Source of the DNA: Bacillus sp. HSf4
GTDB taxonomy: Bacteria > Bacillota > Bacilli > Bacillales > Bacillaceae
NCBI RefSeq assembly: GCF_029537375.1
Contig: NZ_CP120679.1
Coordinates: 3,088,001 to 3,152,000, forward strand
DNA: 64,000 nt
Direction: 5' to 3'
Position numbers and translations under genes: made by a program. Of the stretch, positions 18,675-27,144 are shown one piece after another. The first letter of the stretch is position 1. Each line of letters begins with the position of its first letter. Below the pieces are notes generated by a model. The model was not told where the DNA came from. It worked only from the letters and a program-made list of their open reading frames with translations, and did not search any database.

Positions 18675-18688
18675 TGATAGCGTTTTCA
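18675..18688. promoter_or_regulatory. Catabolite-responsive element (cre) upstream of ackA
   Basis: TGATAGCGTTTTCA differs from the cre consensus TGWAARCGYTWNCW at one position. It lies upstream of the -35 region, where CcpA would activate; the distance to the predicted start of transcription (about 100 nt) is greater than I recall for B. subtilis. Confidence 0.6.
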
Positions 18689-18711
18689 ACAAGAAATTAT
18701 TATTTTCTGAA

Positions 18712-18744
18712 AATAAAAACAGTCAGAGAATACCATCTCTGACT
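18712..18744 (-). terminator. Terminator of ytxK
   Basis: AGTCAGAGA/TCTCTGACT stem with a short loop, then GTTTTTATTTT on the minus strand. Confidence 0.85.
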
Positions 18745-18747
18745 TGC

Positions 18748-19734
18748 TTAGTTCTTTTCCTGCCGAATCCAATTGTCGAGTTTAGCCGTCATGTTGAGCA
18801 TCGCTTCTTGATTTGAAAACGACGGGATTTGAGCAAGCAGCACCTGTTTCGGCGCGATCGCCTGTTCCCCGTGCTTTTGCAGGATCAGGATGCTTTTGGC
18901 ATGCGCCTCATCTTTAAAAATCGATGATGGCAGCTGGAGAACTGCATTAATATGCGCATGATCCTTTAAAAAGGTGCGCAGTTTTTCACTCTGGCTGCTT
19001 TCAAACAAATGGTTCGGAATCATGAAAAATAAATATCCGCCCGGCTTTGCGTATGTCAGGCTTTGTTCAATGAACAGATGATGTGAAAAAGAGTGTCCCT
19101 CATCGGCTTTCAGCTGGAATGCCGCAGCGCTTTCATCATCCGGATAGTATCCGACAGGAAGATCGCAGAGAACCGTATCGACCGGGTCCATAAAAATGGG
19201 CTGCAAGCTGTCCTGGTTAAACAATTCAATTTCTTTTTGCTGAAGGTTGGCCTGAACATACGCGAGCTTGATCAGTACATCGTCAATGTCTGAGCCGAAG
19301 GCTTTGCCCGCCTCATGAGAAAGCTGGTTTAAAACGGCAAGCAAAAGGTTGCCGGTGCCGACTGCCGGATCAAAAAGCGTCATCCCTTTTTTGCTCTCCA
19401 TGAATTTGTTGACAAGATATCCGATAAATAAGCCGATGGTATCCGGCGTCATCTGTCTGTTCGGATGGGGAATTTCCTTCTGGCCTTTCAGTATGGCCAG
19501 CTGGAACGCTTTGCGTATCGATTCATGGCTGCATTCAAAAAAGCGGACTTTGCCGATAAGAGCCTCCAGTTTTTGTGCAGCTGCTTCAGACAATCCGCGG
19601 TTTGCATCCTCAGAAAAGTACGCCTCGCCAGCCTCTGCCAGAGCCTCTAAGTATGGAATGTCCCGATCGCCGGCAATGATGTTCGCCCCTACGTCAAGCC
19701 ATTCATATATTGTTTCCACTTGATTGTTCTCCAT
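18748..19734 (-). CDS. ytxK: Adenine-specific DNA methyltransferase-like protein YtxK
   Basis: A 328-residue class I SAM-dependent methyltransferase with the N6-adenine layout: SAM-binding motif FDPAVGTGNLL near residue 125 and a motif IV variant CDLPVGYY near 190 in place of the usual NPPY. No restriction endonuclease or specificity subunit lies nearby, so it may act on a target other than restriction DNA; the substrate is not known. The ATG is 7 nt after AAGGAG; a longer upstream frame was rejected for lack of a ribosome site. It lies between tpx and ackA, probably on the tpx transcript or its own. Confidence 0.88.
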   Translation of the reverse strand: MENNQVETIYEWLDVGANIIAGDRDIPYLEALAEAGEAYFSEDANRGLSEAAAQKLEALIGKVRFFECSHESIRKAFQLAILKGQKEIPHPNRQMTPDTIGLFIGYLVNKFMESKKGMTLFDPAVGTGNLLLAVLNQLSHEAGKAFGSDIDDVLIKLAYVQANLQQKEIELFNQDSLQPIFMDPVDTVLCDLPVGYYPDDESAAAFQLKADEGHSFSHHLFIEQSLTYAKPGGYLFFMIPNHLFESSQSEKLRTFLKDHAHINAVLQLPSSIFKDEAHAKSILILQKHGEQAIAPKQVLLAQIPSFSNQEAMLNMTAKLDNWIRQEKN

Positions 19735-19766
19735 AATGTCTCTCCTTATTAAAAAATCAGAGTCCA

Positions 19767-19802
19767 TGAAAAGAGCTCCGGGGAGTTGATCACCTGGAGC
19801 CC
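19767..19802 (-). terminator. Probable terminator of tpx
   Basis: A 7-bp stem (GGGCTCC/GGAGCTC with one G-T pair) around a long loop, followed by only four Ts; some read-through into ytxK is likely. Confidence 0.5.
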
Positions 19803-19816
19803 TTTAAACGTTCATT

Positions 19817-20320
19817 TTACTTCACGAGCGATTTGGCAGCTTCAATCGCTTTTTCATAATCCGGATGATTTGTCGCTTCACTGACATATTCAGTATAGAC
19901 GACTTTTCCGTTTTCATCTAAAACAAATACAGCGCGGGCAAGCAGCCTTAATTCCTTGATATAAACGCCAAACGCTTCCCCGAATGACATCTCGCGGTGA
20001 TCTGACAATGTTTCCACATTTTCGATACCGTTTGCCCCGCACCAGCGTGCCTGTGCAAACGGAAGATCTGCACTGATTGTATACACTTTCACTGAACCGA
20101 GGCTTGCGGCTTCTTCATTGAAACGGCGGGTCTGTGCATCACATACCCCTGTGTCAATAGATGGGATGACAGAAATAATCGCCGGTTTGCCTTTGATATC
20201 TTGAAGTGTCACTTCTTCTAGCGAGTTGGAGAGCACCGTGAAATCTGGAGCCTGGTCTCCGACATGCACCTCTGACCCTACCAGTGTCACAGGGTTTCCT
20301 TTAAATGTAATTGAAGCCAT
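19817..20320 (-). CDS. tpx: Thiol peroxidase Tpx
   Basis: An atypical 2-Cys peroxiredoxin that reduces hydroperoxides at the expense of thioredoxin. The 167 residues match the family. The peroxidatic cysteine is Cys60 in the motif DTGVCDAQT, and the resolving cysteine is Cys94 in ARWCGANG, the Tpx-specific arrangement. The start is the last of three ATGs, 7 nt after GGAGG; the 20 upstream codons in frame are not part of the family. It precedes ytxK on the same strand. Confidence 0.97.
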   Translation of the reverse strand: MASITFKGNPVTLVGSEVHVGDQAPDFTVLSNSLEEVTLQDIKGKPAIISVIPSIDTGVCDAQTRRFNEEAASLGSVKVYTISADLPFAQARWCGANGIENVETLSDHREMSFGEAFGVYIKELRLLARAVFVLDENGKVVYTEYVSEATNHPDYEKAIEAAKSLVK

Positions 20321-20451
20321 CATCATTCCTCCTTCACTTATGTATGACTCTACTATAAAAGAGTTTAGGCCAAACTGCAAAACTTACGTTTAAAAACGAA
20401 CAGAAAAAAGTTAACTGCATCAGGCAGTTAACTTTGAAGGGCTGCTATTCT

Positions 20452-20907
20452 TTAAAACGGTGTGTTGTTTTGCTGATTCATCTGTTGTTTTTGCTGGGCG
20501 TTTTTCTTAAACATTTGCTGAATCCGTTCAATCGTTTGCGGGGCCGCTTCCAAAATTTTGTCAACGACATGCGTATTTTCATCCAAATGCAGAATTTTGA
20601 CGCCCGATGAGCCGACAATCAAAAAGGCGATCGGTGTGATTGAGACACCTCCGCCGCTGCCGCCTCCAAACGGAAGCTTCGCTTCCTTCCGCTCGCGCTC
20701 TCCGTCGCTTGCTTTTGATTCCGCTGGTTTATTGCCGCTGAACTCGCTTCCTCCCGCTGCAAACCCGAAGCCGACTTTGGAGACGGTTAAAATGACACTG
20801 CCGTCAGGTGTTTCTACAGGATCTCCGATAATGGTATTGACATCGATCATTTCTTTTAAATTTTCCATTGCGGTTTTCATCAAACCTTGAATTGGGTGTT
20901 CAGCCAT
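20452..20907 (-). CDS. ytfJ: GerW family spore germination protein YtfJ
   Basis: A 151-residue protein of the GerW family, whose B. subtilis member is made in the forespore and needed for response to some germinants. It has a conserved N-terminal region (HPIQGLMKTAMENLKEMIDVNTIIG), a charged spacer near 55-75, a glycine-rich stretch with SGGGVSITPIAFLIV near 82-96 that looks membrane-associated, and a Gln/Asn-rich tail. The start is the second ATG, 8 nt after GGAGG. It overlaps no gene but follows ytfI by 12 nt, so ytfI-ytfJ is an operon. Confidence 0.93.
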   Translation of the reverse strand: MAEHPIQGLMKTAMENLKEMIDVNTIIGDPVETPDGSVILTVSKVGFGFAAGGSEFSGNKPAESKASDGERERKEAKLPFGGGSGGGVSITPIAFLIVGSSGVKILHLDENTHVVDKILEAAPQTIERIQQMFKKNAQQKQQMNQQNNTPF

Positions 20908-20919
20908 ATTCATTTCCTC

Positions 20920-21603
20920 CTATACTGATGAATCATTCTTTGTTGAACCCGACAGATGTTTAGGCAGCTTAAACAAGCCGCGCATTTTCCCTTTCCAATG
21001 AATAACGATTCTGAAAGCTGCGGTTATAGCATGTCCAAGGCGAAAATGGAATATACATGTCAGGTGCGTTTTGGAGGACGGCTGGTTAAAAGCAGGGATC
21101 ACTTCATAATCGGGTTGATGATCAAAGCAAAAAAGCAGATCCAGCACAGCGATCACCCATCCCTTAACAGACCAGGCAGCACCCGTGATTATTCCGGTTA
21201 AAGCGGCATCGGAAAATCCGAGTACAGACGTCCATTCCAGTTTTGTCACATGTATTCGCTTCAAAAATCCGCGGACGATCGGCTGAAGATTGATGACCTG
21301 TTCGACCAGCTGTTTCATCTGCCTTATTTGATCCAGCATTTCCCCGTGGCCGACTTTTCTTTTCTTTTGATCTTTTTTTAAGGCTGTTTTCGTCCGTTCT
21401 TTCACATCGATCGTCATATCATCCGGATTGACTTTTATCAGGGGAATTTCCTTTTTGATGTGAAGAAGGCCGAATCCCGTTCGAATCTTAACTGTCAGGC
21501 GGTCATCATCAGATGAATGAAGGTATTCAACCGCCACGCGGATTTTCATGATCAAAACCGCTGCCAACAGAAGCAGCGCTCCGGCAATCCATATGTATAC
21601 CAT
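20920..21603 (-). CDS. ytfI: DUF2953 membrane protein YtfI
   Basis: A 227-residue protein with one N-terminal membrane helix (about residues 2-22, YIWIAGALLLLAAVLIM), a beta-rich soluble part starting with VAVEYLHSSDDD, a lysine-rich linker near 80-100, and a second hydrophobic stretch near 140-165. This is the DUF2953 layout, found upstream of GerW-type genes in spore formers. The ATG follows AGAGGAAGTG. It is co-transcribed with ytfJ. The molecular function is unknown. Confidence 0.88.
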   Translation of the reverse strand: MVYIWIAGALLLLAAVLIMKIRVAVEYLHSSDDDRLTVKIRTGFGLLHIKKEIPLIKVNPDDMTIDVKERTKTALKKDQKKRKVGHGEMLDQIRQMKQLVEQVINLQPIVRGFLKRIHVTKLEWTSVLGFSDAALTGIITGAAWSVKGWVIAVLDLLFCFDHQPDYEVIPAFNQPSSKTHLTCIFHFRLGHAITAAFRIVIHWKGKMRGLFKLPKHLSGSTKNDSSV

Positions 21604-21674
21604 GATTTCACTTCCTCTTATACTAGGCATTATGGGAAGAAATCCGGCAAAATAAACATGGCGGCTTCAGACAG

Positions 21675-21705
21675 CAAAAAACCCGGCTTTAAATAGCCGG
21701 GTTTT
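21675..21705 (-). terminator. Terminator of yteJ
   Basis: An AACCCGGCT/AGCCGGGTT stem followed by a T run on the minus strand; the yteJ stop codon lies in its loop. Confidence 0.85.
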
Positions 21706-22231
21706 CATCTGCTTTATTTGTTTTCCGATACAATTTTTCATGTACAACTGCTGTATCGGCTATAAAATCGTGGACACCTTGTTTTTTCGGCGAAAACGCC
21801 ACTACGATATACGTGATATACAGGCTGTTGATGTAGCGGCCGATGAATTCTCTGAAGAGGATAACATCCCATGTCAGCCCCTTTTCCGGAATCAGTGACA
21901 CAACCTTCAGTCCGAATACCATTTTGCCCAATGTCTGCCTAAAGTACTTTGTCATGACGGCGAAGTAGGCAAAAAACACGATAGCCGTCGTGACCGAGTA
22001 TAGTGAAAACGTAAATAACCCAGATTCTTTCGGTAGATTGAGCAAGCTGAAAACAGGAGATATCACTAAGCGGTTCAAGCTGCCGACGACAATGCCGTCG
22101 AGCAGAAAAGCCCAAAATCTGATCCAAAAACCGGCATAGGCATGCTCCAACAGCGGGGCCGATTGTTGCTCAGAAGCTTCAGCGGGCGGTGTTAATTCAT
22201 GATGACCTTTTTCATCATAAGTCATATCCAT
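21689..22231 (-). CDS. yteJ: RDD family membrane protein YteJ
   Basis: A 180-residue membrane protein of the RDD family: a soluble N-terminus of about 30 residues, then three or four membrane helices, the first containing the family segment AGFWIRFWAFLLDG near 33-46, and QTLGKMVFGLKVV near 100. In B. subtilis YteJ is co-expressed with SppA and proposed to modulate it. Here it starts 14 nt after the sppA stop behind AGGAGGGG and ends in a strong terminator, so it is the second gene of sppA-yteJ and likely part of the envelope-stress response. Confidence 0.93.
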   Translation of the reverse strand: MDMTYDEKGHHELTPPAEASEQQSAPLLEHAYAGFWIRFWAFLLDGIVVGSLNRLVISPVFSLLNLPKESGLFTFSLYSVTTAIVFFAYFAVMTKYFRQTLGKMVFGLKVVSLIPEKGLTWDVILFREFIGRYINSLYITYIVVAFSPKKQGVHDFIADTAVVHEKLYRKTNKADENPAI

Positions 22232-22245
22232 TTTTCGGTCCCCTC

Positions 22246-23253
22246 CTATTTAGCGTATAAATACATCGCTCTCGGTGCGCCTGCTTGCGAAATCGCTTCT
22301 TTAATGTTTAAGAAGTCCACTTCGCTTTTAAAGATTTTGTTGGCGCTCATAGATAAAAGCGATGAGAGGCCTGTTGATTCTTTATAGCTGACAACGGATG
22401 CGCCCGCCATGCTTTTATGGTCTTTTTTCATCGCTTTCACCACATCTTCATAGTAGCCGAGTTCATCAACGAGATTGATCTTCTTCGCCTGGCGTCCGTC
22501 GTAAACACGGCCGTCGGCGATTTTCTTCACATCGCTTTCCGACATATGGCGTCCGTCAGCGATGACATCTACAAATCCTTCGTATGCATCATCGACCATG
22601 CCCTGCATGATTTCCCGTTCTTTTTTCGTCATGTCGCGAGTCGGAGACATGATGTCTTTAAATTCTCCGCTTTTAATCGTTTCGGTTTTCAGTCCGAGTT
22701 TTTCCGCAAGTCCGCTGTAGTTCAGGCTTTCCATAATAACCCCGAGAGAGCCTGTGAGCGTATCGGGGGCTGCGTAAATTTTATCGGCTGCCGTTGAAAT
22801 ATAATAGCCGCCTGATGCAGCCATAGACCCCATGGAAACGTAGATCGGCTTTTTCGTTTCCTTTTTGATTTCTTCAAGCTTCTTATGTATCTCAGCGCTT
22901 TCGTATACTCCGCCTCCCGGAGAATTGACGCGCAAAATAATCCCTTTTACCGCGGAATCATCCTTTGCTTTTTCAAGCGTTTTTAAGAATGCTCTGTGAT
23001 TATACCCATCAGACCCGAGCAGGCTTGAAGCACCCCCATTATCGGCGATCGTTCCATTCACTTCAAGCACGGCGATTTTGCTTGATGAGCTGCCTTGTTC
23101 AAGCACCGTTTCCTCCTGTGTGTCATTGAGTCCAAACTGCATCTTGCCGTCCTCGCCAAAGCTGTCAAATACAGACAGCACAAGACTTATAACCGCAGAA
23201 AACCCGAAAATCCCCAATGCGATTACAAGCGCGATCCATCTTTTAGGATTCAT
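22246..23253 (-). CDS. sppA: Signal peptide peptidase SppA
   Basis: A membrane-anchored serine protease that removes leftover signal peptides from the membrane. The 335 residues equal the B. subtilis length. An N-terminal membrane helix (about 6-27) is followed by the protease domain with the catalytic serine at 147 (SMAASGGYY) and lysine at 199 ([10 protein letters not shown]), the Ser-Lys dyad of this family. The ATG follows AAAGGAGGAG; 23 upstream codons in frame are rejected. It is the first gene of sppA-yteJ, behind a sigma-W-type promoter. Confidence 0.97.
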   Translation of the reverse strand: MNPKRWIALVIALGIFGFSAVISLVLSVFDSFGEDGKMQFGLNDTQEETVLEQGSSSSKIAVLEVNGTIADNGGASSLLGSDGYNHRAFLKTLEKAKDDSAVKGIILRVNSPGGGVYESAEIHKKLEEIKKETKKPIYVSMGSMAASGGYYISTAADKIYAAPDTLTGSLGVIMESLNYSGLAEKLGLKTETIKSGEFKDIMSPTRDMTKKEREIMQGMVDDAYEGFVDVIADGRHMSESDVKKIADGRVYDGRQAKKINLVDELGYYEDVVKAMKKDHKSMAGASVVSYKESTGLSSLLSMSANKIFKSEVDFLNIKEAISQAGAPRAMYLYAK

Positions 23254-23296
23254 CCTTTGTTCTCCTCCTTTAACATTTAAACGCTGCATGTCTTTG

Positions 23297-23322
23297 TACG
23301 TATATGAAGAGAAAAAGTTCAT
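23297..23322 (-). promoter_or_regulatory. Sigma-W-type promoter of sppA-yteJ
   Basis: On the minus strand ATGAAC (AAC core), exactly 16 nt, CGTA fits the extracytoplasmic sigma-W pattern AAC-N16-CGTA. In B. subtilis sppA belongs to the sigma-W envelope-stress regulon. Confidence 0.7.
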
Positions 23323-23444
23323 TATGATATGGCTTCATATACAAGAAATATTTAGGACATGGTAAACTAGGGTCACTGGTCATTTTAACACAATGTGAAA
23401 TGGCAGAAAAATCTAAACTTCAACAGACAAAGGGGAGAATGATT

Positions 23445-24245
23445 GTGACAGACCGCCGGAACATTTATTTCTTTTACAAAAAAAGCGAAGAAACCGACGA
23501 ACAGTGCAACAATCTGAAACAGCTCGCGGGAGAACACGGATTTCGCGTCGTTCATCATCATGAGGATGCCAATATTATCGCAAGCATCGGCGGTGACGGC
23601 ACCTTTTTGCAGGCGGTGCGAAAAACGAATTTCAGGGATGACTGCCTTTACGTGGGTATCGCGAAAAAGGGGAAAGCTCATTTATATGCGGATTTTAATA
23701 TACATGACACCGATAAAATGATTGAAGCGACAAATTCCGAACAAATCGAAGTCAGAAAATATCCGCTGATTGATGTGACAGTCGACGGAACCAACCGTTT
23801 TCAGTGCCTGAACGAAGTCTCCATTCGCTCCAGCATCATCAAAACGTTTGTCATGGATGTGTTTATTGATGATCTTCATTTTGAAACATTTCGGGGAGAC
23901 GGTATGATTGTCTCTACTCCTACGGGCAGCACCGCCTATAATAAATCTGTCGAAGGTGCCGTTGTCGATCCGCTCTTGCCTTGCATACAAGTCACAGAGC
24001 TCGCATCGCTCAACAACAACACTTACCGGACGCTGGGGTCTCCGTTTATTTTAAGCGCGGACCGCAAGCTGACGTTAAAAATCGTCCAGGACGGCAATGA
24101 TTATCCGATCATCGGCCTTGATAACGAAGCCTTCAGCACGATGCATGTAAAAGAAGTCGAGGTCAGCCTTTCCGGCAAGGTGATCAAAACGATTAAATTA
24201 AAAGACAACTCATTCTGGGAAAAAGTAAAGCGCACATTCCTTTAA
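23445..24245 (+). CDS. ytdI: NAD kinase (second paralogue, NadK2/YtdI type)
   Basis: It phosphorylates NAD to NADP. The 266-residue protein has the kinase signature GGDGTFLQ at 49-56 and the second nucleotide-binding stretch STPTGSTAYNKS near 155-166. The start is a GTG 7 nt after AAAGGGGAG; the track of 15 upstream codons lacks a ribosome site. It is divergent from sppA and ends in a bidirectional terminator. B. subtilis has two NAD kinases, and sequence and neighbourhood here point to the ytdI copy. Confidence 0.92.
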   Translation: MTDRRNIYFFYKKSEETDEQCNNLKQLAGEHGFRVVHHHEDANIIASIGGDGTFLQAVRKTNFRDDCLYVGIAKKGKAHLYADFNIHDTDKMIEATNSEQIEVRKYPLIDVTVDGTNRFQCLNEVSIRSSIIKTFVMDVFIDDLHFETFRGDGMIVSTPTGSTAYNKSVEGAVVDPLLPCIQVTELASLNNNTYRTLGSPFILSADRKLTLKIVQDGNDYPIIGLDNEAFSTMHVKEVEVSLSGKVIKTIKLKDNSFWEKVKRTFL

Positions 24246-24251
24246 TTTTTT

Positions 24252-24285
24252 AAAAAAAGAGCAAGACTCCCGTCTTGCTCTTTTT
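24252..24285. terminator. Bidirectional terminator after the NAD kinase and efflux genes
   Basis: AAAAAGAGCAAGAC pairs with GTCTTGCTCTTTTT around 4 nt; both strands end in T runs. Confidence 0.9.
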
Positions 24286-24293
24286 GATGAAAC

Positions 24294-24929
24294 TTATAGC
24301 GTAATTTTAACTTCTGCATTCATGCCGGGCAGCACTTTGGCGGACGGATTTTGAATCGAGATCTTCACTTGGACTTTTTCGGTGACTTTCGTATAGTCCC
24401 CGCTTGTATTGATTTGCGGAAGCATCGAAAATACCGAATTTGTCACATATCCGATCTCCTCGACTTTTCCTTCAAACGTTGCATCAGGGTCTCCATCAAC
24501 TGTAATCTCCACTTTATCGCCCTTTTCGATGTCGTGCAATTCCGTTTCTTTAATATTGGCTGTAATATAAAGGTCATCCATATGAGCAGTTTGGCCGATG
24601 ACATCCCCCGCGTTTACGATTTGATGATTGACGGCTGCATGTTTGACCAGTGTTCCGTCGGATAGAGCCTTGACGGATACCGACTGCTGGCCGTCTGATA
24701 TTTCTCCGAGCTTGTCTCCGTCTGAAATATGATCACCTTCTTTTGCACTCCAGCCGCTTAATTTCCCTGATGCCGGAGCCGTTATTTTTGTCATGTTGGC
24801 GGAAACCTCTGCTTCATCTGTCGTGACATAATGTTGATTTTGATAATAGTAATACCCGCATACAGCGATAAGCGTTAAAAGTGCGATAATACCGATCATA
24901 TTGATGATCACCAAACGTCCTTTACTCAT
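24294..24929 (-). CDS. HlyD/EmrA-type membrane fusion protein
   Basis: A 211-residue periplasmic-adaptor-like subunit for drug export: a single N-terminal membrane helix (about residues 7-29), the lipoyl half-motifs starting VTTDEAEVSANMTKITAPASGKL near 36-58, and a beta-barrel region near 125-200 with KVEITVDGDPD. There is almost no coiled-coil hairpin between the lipoyl halves, typical of Gram-positive members. It starts 2 nt after the stop of the transporter gene, so the two are one unit. The nearest B. subtilis parallel I recall is yhbJ, beside yhcA. Substrate unknown. Confidence 0.85.
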   Translation of the reverse strand: MSKGRLVIINMIGIIALLTLIAVCGYYYYQNQHYVTTDEAEVSANMTKITAPASGKLSGWSAKEGDHISDGDKLGEISDGQQSVSVKALSDGTLVKHAAVNHQIVNAGDVIGQTAHMDDLYITANIKETELHDIEKGDKVEITVDGDPDATFEGKVEEIGYVTNSVFSMLPQINTSGDYTKVTEKVQVKISIQNPSAKVLPGMNAEVKITL

Positions 24930-24931
24930 GT

Positions 24932-26554
24932 TTATCCTATCTCCTTTTGTTGATTTGCTGAAGGCTCAGGCAGATGAAGCCGCTTTTGAACGAGCGATCT
25001 TCCCTTTCCGGTCGCCGCCTTTCCAATCGAAGCCGCGAGCAATATCACGCTAAGCCACAGCAGTATGGTAAACAAGTCATGATATGCACCGAGAGCTGAA
25101 GCTTTTCTGGCATTCGCAACAACCGTATAGGCCGCCATGTTTTTCGCATCACCGAGAGAGAGCCCGGTGCTGACAAAATGATGAATCATTTTTGACAATT
25201 CCAGCTGGATTTCAGGATCAGTCTCGCTGACATGGCCCCTGATCATCTCATAGTGGACGGCATTCTTCATTGAAGCAAACCAGCCGAACACCGGCGCAGC
25301 CCAGGCGCCGGCGAAATTGCGGATAAAATGAAGCGAAACCGACCGTTTTGAAGCTTGATGGATATCGCCGGCCAGCGCTGTGCCAAGCGCTCCCGACACC
25401 AATACCATACTGACGCCGCTGCCAAGCAAAAAGGCATGAAGATATAACGATTCCATCGGAACACCCGGTTGAACCGATCTCCATTCCAATCCGACGATGA
25501 TCATTTCCACAGCGCCGACGCAGCCGAGCAATCCGGCGCCAACCTGATCATATAAAAGCGTGCTGAGCACGGCTGTCGCTAAAATCCCCGTGAAAAAACA
25601 CATATAAAAGCGGGTGAGATTGTCAAAAGAAGCATCTGCAATATTTTCCAAAAATCCGTTTATCCCGGCAAGAGAAACAATGAGTGCAATGTGTGACACA
25701 ACGGCCATGACTGTCCCGGAAACGGCTTTTGCAGACCACAGCGAACGAAACGGCACAAGCGGATCCGGGGGGCGCAAGTCTGTGATGATAAACAACGCCA
25801 AGATGATGAATCCAGCCAAAAAGAACGGCCACACATAAAAAGAGTGAACACCCGTCTTCTGCAAATTGATAAGCGGCACCGCCAACACAATCATGAGTAA
25901 TGAGAGCATCAATACTCCCGTCTTATCAATCGAATGATGCTCCCGCTCTTCTGCTGTTTGTTTAGGCAAAGAAAAGAAACCGATCACCAGACAAAGGGCA
26001 GGCGAACAAATATTTAATATAAACACCCAGCGCCATGCATCCGCGCTCAATGACAGCGAACCAAACACCGCCCCGATGGCAGAGGCGCCGAACAATCCGC
26101 TGATGACGAAAAACAAAAACAAGTTGCGGATCTTGTTCGGAAACGAAATCAATTTGACAGGGAGAATCGTCAAAAATAACATCCCGGCGCTCAATCCCTG
26201 TATCACCCTTCCGGCGATAAGCGACAGCAAACCTGTTGAAAACGCGTCAATCAGTGAACCAAATAAAAATAAGGTGATGAAGGTCAAGTAGCTGTTCCTA
26301 ATCCCGAACCTTCTTGAAAATATACGTCCAAGCGGAACACCGAGAGCAAAAGCAAGGTTTGACAAAATGGACGGGATCCGCATATCGTCCGGTGACAGAT
26401 GCAGTCCATTTTGAATGACGACCTGGCTCAGCGTATAGGAAAGATTGAGAAAGTATTGCGGGCCAATGGCCAATATCGTTAAAACCGAAATGATAAAATA
26501 TTTCGGAATGCCCATTTTTTTAGACCCTTGAATTGTCGCAGCGGATGGACCCAT
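24932..26554 (-). CDS. MFS drug efflux transporter (EmrB/DHA2-like)
   Basis: A 540-residue integral membrane protein with about 14 hydrophobic segments, the DHA2 topology. The loop 2-3 motif is a weak version of the MFS signature (GVPLGRIFSRRFGIR near 70-84), and VIQGLSAGM near 120 resembles motif B/C regions. It is paired with the downstream HlyD-type subunit and lies next to a MarR regulator, the usual layout of an inducible multidrug efflux cassette. The ATG is 7 nt after AAAGGAGGGG; 17 upstream in-frame codons overlap the operator and are rejected. As I recall, B. subtilis has no such cassette between ytdI and ytcI. Confidence 0.87.
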   Translation of the reverse strand: MGPSAATIQGSKKMGIPKYFIISVLTILAIGPQYFLNLSYTLSQVVIQNGLHLSPDDMRIPSILSNLAFALGVPLGRIFSRRFGIRNSYLTFITLFLFGSLIDAFSTGLLSLIAGRVIQGLSAGMLFLTILPVKLISFPNKIRNLFLFFVISGLFGASAIGAVFGSLSLSADAWRWVFILNICSPALCLVIGFFSLPKQTAEEREHHSIDKTGVLMLSLLMIVLAVPLINLQKTGVHSFYVWPFFLAGFIILALFIITDLRPPDPLVPFRSLWSAKAVSGTVMAVVSHIALIVSLAGINGFLENIADASFDNLTRFYMCFFTGILATAVLSTLLYDQVGAGLLGCVGAVEMIIVGLEWRSVQPGVPMESLYLHAFLLGSGVSMVLVSGALGTALAGDIHQASKRSVSLHFIRNFAGAWAAPVFGWFASMKNAVHYEMIRGHVSETDPEIQLELSKMIHHFVSTGLSLGDAKNMAAYTVVANARKASALGAYHDLFTILLWLSVILLAASIGKAATGKGRSLVQKRLHLPEPSANQQKEIG

Positions 26555-26585
26555 AAGAGCCCCTCCTTTCATTATATATTTCATA

Positions 26586-26612
26586 ATACAAGTTGTATAA
26601 TACAAGTTATAT
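26586..26612. promoter_or_regulatory. Twin MarR-type palindromes before the efflux operon
   Basis: ATACAAGTTGTAT (26586-26598) and ATACAAGTTATAT (26600-26612) are 13-bp palindromes repeating every 14 bp, so they lie 1.3 turns apart. They lie immediately downstream of the predicted -10, where a bound MarR protein would block transcription. Confidence 0.65.
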
Positions 26613-26638
26613 TATACATCCTTCTTTCAATAAATCAA
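26611..26638 (-). promoter_or_regulatory. Sigma-A promoter of the efflux operon
   Basis: TTGATT (26633-26638), 16 nt, TATAAT (26611-26616) on the minus strand. Confidence 0.6.
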
Positions 26639-26652
26639 CAGGTTTAAAAAAG

Positions 26653-26685
26653 AAAAAGGCTGGTGATCTTCTGATCAACAGCCTT
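26653..26685 (-). terminator. Terminator after marR
   Basis: AAGGCTG...GATC and GATC...CAGCCTT form an 11-bp stem with one mismatch, then a T-rich run on the minus strand. Confidence 0.75.
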
Positions 26686-26692
26686 TAGCCGA

Positions 26693-27121
26693 TTATTTGC
26701 TCCACTTTTTAAAATCCCGATTCAGCCTGGTTAAATGAGTTTCCAACGTATTCAGCTCTTCTTTTGTCCAGTCTTGAAGAACTTCGGTGTATACATGATA
26801 GCGGGCTCTTTGCACTTTGTTCAGAGTGTCAATGCCTTCTGAAGTCATTTCGACAAGGCTGATCCGGCCGTTTTTAGGATCGGGAAAACGCCTGATGAGC
26901 TTTTTCCGTTCCAAAGCGGAAACCTGCCGGCTTGCTGTCGAAAGGTTCAGCATTAAAGTTTCCGCCAGCGAGTTGATGGCAAGAGGACTTTGCTTATCAA
27001 GCTCACTCAGCAGCAGATATTCCGAGCGGTCCAGATTTCCAAACCGCGGACTGTAAGCTGTTGTCAGACGGACCAAAAGCGCGATTTCCTTCTCGATGTT
27101 CCGGAGTGAGTCACGCCCCAA
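26693..27121 (-). CDS. MarR family transcriptional regulator
   Basis: A 142-residue winged-helix dimeric regulator. The recognition region is LAETLMLNLSTASRQVSALERKKLI near 58-82, followed by the wing with DPKNGRISLVEMT near 86-98, where MarR proteins typically have D-x-R-S. The start is a TTG 8 nt after AGGGGG. It begins 23 nt after the ytcI stop and has its own terminator, so it may be read from the ytcI transcript. Twin palindromes before the neighbouring efflux genes are the probable operators. The inducing compound is unknown. Confidence 0.85.
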   Translation of the reverse strand: MGRDSLRNIEKEIALLVRLTTAYSPRFGNLDRSEYLLLSELDKQSPLAINSLAETLMLNLSTASRQVSALERKKLIRRFPDPKNGRISLVEMTSEGIDTLNKVQRARYHVYTEVLQDWTKEELNTLETHLTRLNRDFKKWSK

Positions 27122-27144
27122 AGGATATTCCCCCTCTTGTTTGG

